NCBI GenBank assembly: GCA_944386195.1
Contig: CALXAD010000019.1
Span: 1 to 35,723, forward strand
DNA length: 35,723 nt
Direction of reading: 5' to 3'
From: an uncultured Clostridia bacterium
GTDB taxonomy: Bacteria; Bacillota; Clostridia; TANB77; CAG-508
Of this stretch, positions 35,605 through 35,723 are shown piece after piece; the first letter of the stretch is position 1, and each line of letters starts with the position of its first letter. The position numbers were made by a program, and so were the translations under genes. The notes beneath the pieces were generated by a model that saw only the letters and a list, made by a program, of their open reading frames with translations, was not told where the DNA came from and made no database searches.

Positions 35605-35687
35605 AAGGTGTAAAATATGCTAAGAGCTAAAACCGTTGGTACTCTAAGAGAGAGACTGTCCAACAATTAGCTTTTTAGTAACACCTT
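35605..35687 (+). other. Possible structured RNA element or small palindromic repeat
   Basis: Outer arms AAGGTGT (35605-35611) and ACACCTT (35681-35687). Inside, GCTAA (35626-35630) pairs with TTAGC (35667-35671) and GTTGG (35635-35639) with CCAAC (35660-35664). A 17-residue frame (ATG 35617 to TAG 35670, MLRAKTVGTLRERLSNN) with AAGGAAGG 8 bases before it lies within, so a short peptide or leader is the alternative. Nothing recognised. The remainder of the window is AT-rich. Confidence 0.35.
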
Positions 35688-35723
35688 AAAATAATAAAAA
35701 AATAGATAAAGAATAATAAAAAA

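Overview
The window is very AT-rich, uses the standard stop codons (TGA included), and carries every recognisable gene on the + strand with strong AGGAGG-type ribosome binding sites. A SpoIIP sporulation amidase, a VanZ-like protein, LCP ligase, BY-kinase capsule control genes and Rpn/YhgA-type nucleases together point to a low-GC, endospore-forming Clostridia-type Gram-positive, probably a gut lineage. The species cannot be named from the sequence alone.

Layout. (1) 1-1.36 kb: the tail of one Rpn (PD-(D/E)XK) gene and a complete paralogue, sharing a 122-bp near-identical block. (2) 1.5-5.4 kb: a membrane-anchored Lys-rich protein, an LCP glycopolymer ligase, a VanZ-like gene interrupted by a +1 shift, a badly decayed LytTR response regulator and its still-open GHKL histidine kinase. 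(3) 5.4-20.9 kb: one long surface-polysaccharide operon. It begins with a dehydratase-aminotransferase-phosphosugar transferase-acetyltransferase set typical of UDP-N,N'-diacetylbacillosamine initiation (PglF/E/C/D or EpsC/N/L/M). GT4/GT2 glycosyltransferases, a Wzy polymerase, a UDP-glucuronate 4-epimerase and UDP-glucose dehydrogenase follow. Last come an acyltransferase, a GT2, a Wzx flippase and a serine-acetyltransferase-like enzyme. The predicted product is an acidic, N-acetylated, Wzx/Wzy-type polymer initiated on diNAcBac-P-P-undecaprenol. (4) 21.0-24.6 kb: accessory genes: a DUF4190-like membrane protein, an AAA ATPase plus TOPRIM-like partner resembling two-gene phage defence modules, and a Ser/Thr-rich anchored protein with a C-terminal Cys/His domain. 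(5) 24.8-25.9 kb: a third Rpn gene with a very strong internal ribosome binding site and start. (6) 26.0-28.6 kb: the CpsC/CpsD/CpsB phosphoregulatory module that sets polymer length. (7) 28.6-35.6 kb: glmM, a small membrane protein, spoIIP, pgi, an acyl-ACP thioesterase, pyk and a possible structured RNA at the end.

The most unusual signal concerns the codon CGG. Reading all coding sequence by eye, I find in-frame CGG only three times, and all three are exactly where an otherwise intact gene shifts +1: GTG-CGG in the VanZ gene and CTT-CGG twice in the PglF/CapD-like dehydratase. In each case skipping the C gives a conserved glycine (GGN) and restores the family sequence. This may mean CGG is unassigned or starved in this organism and is bypassed by +1 frameshifting. 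It could also be a recurrent sequencing or assembly insertion. Other notable signals are intragenic starts in Rpn genes, a 24-bp duplication of the ugd 3' end that brackets a sugar-modification cassette, a duplicated terminator/leader bracketing the ATPase module, and a nested palindromic REP-like element before the thioesterase gene.
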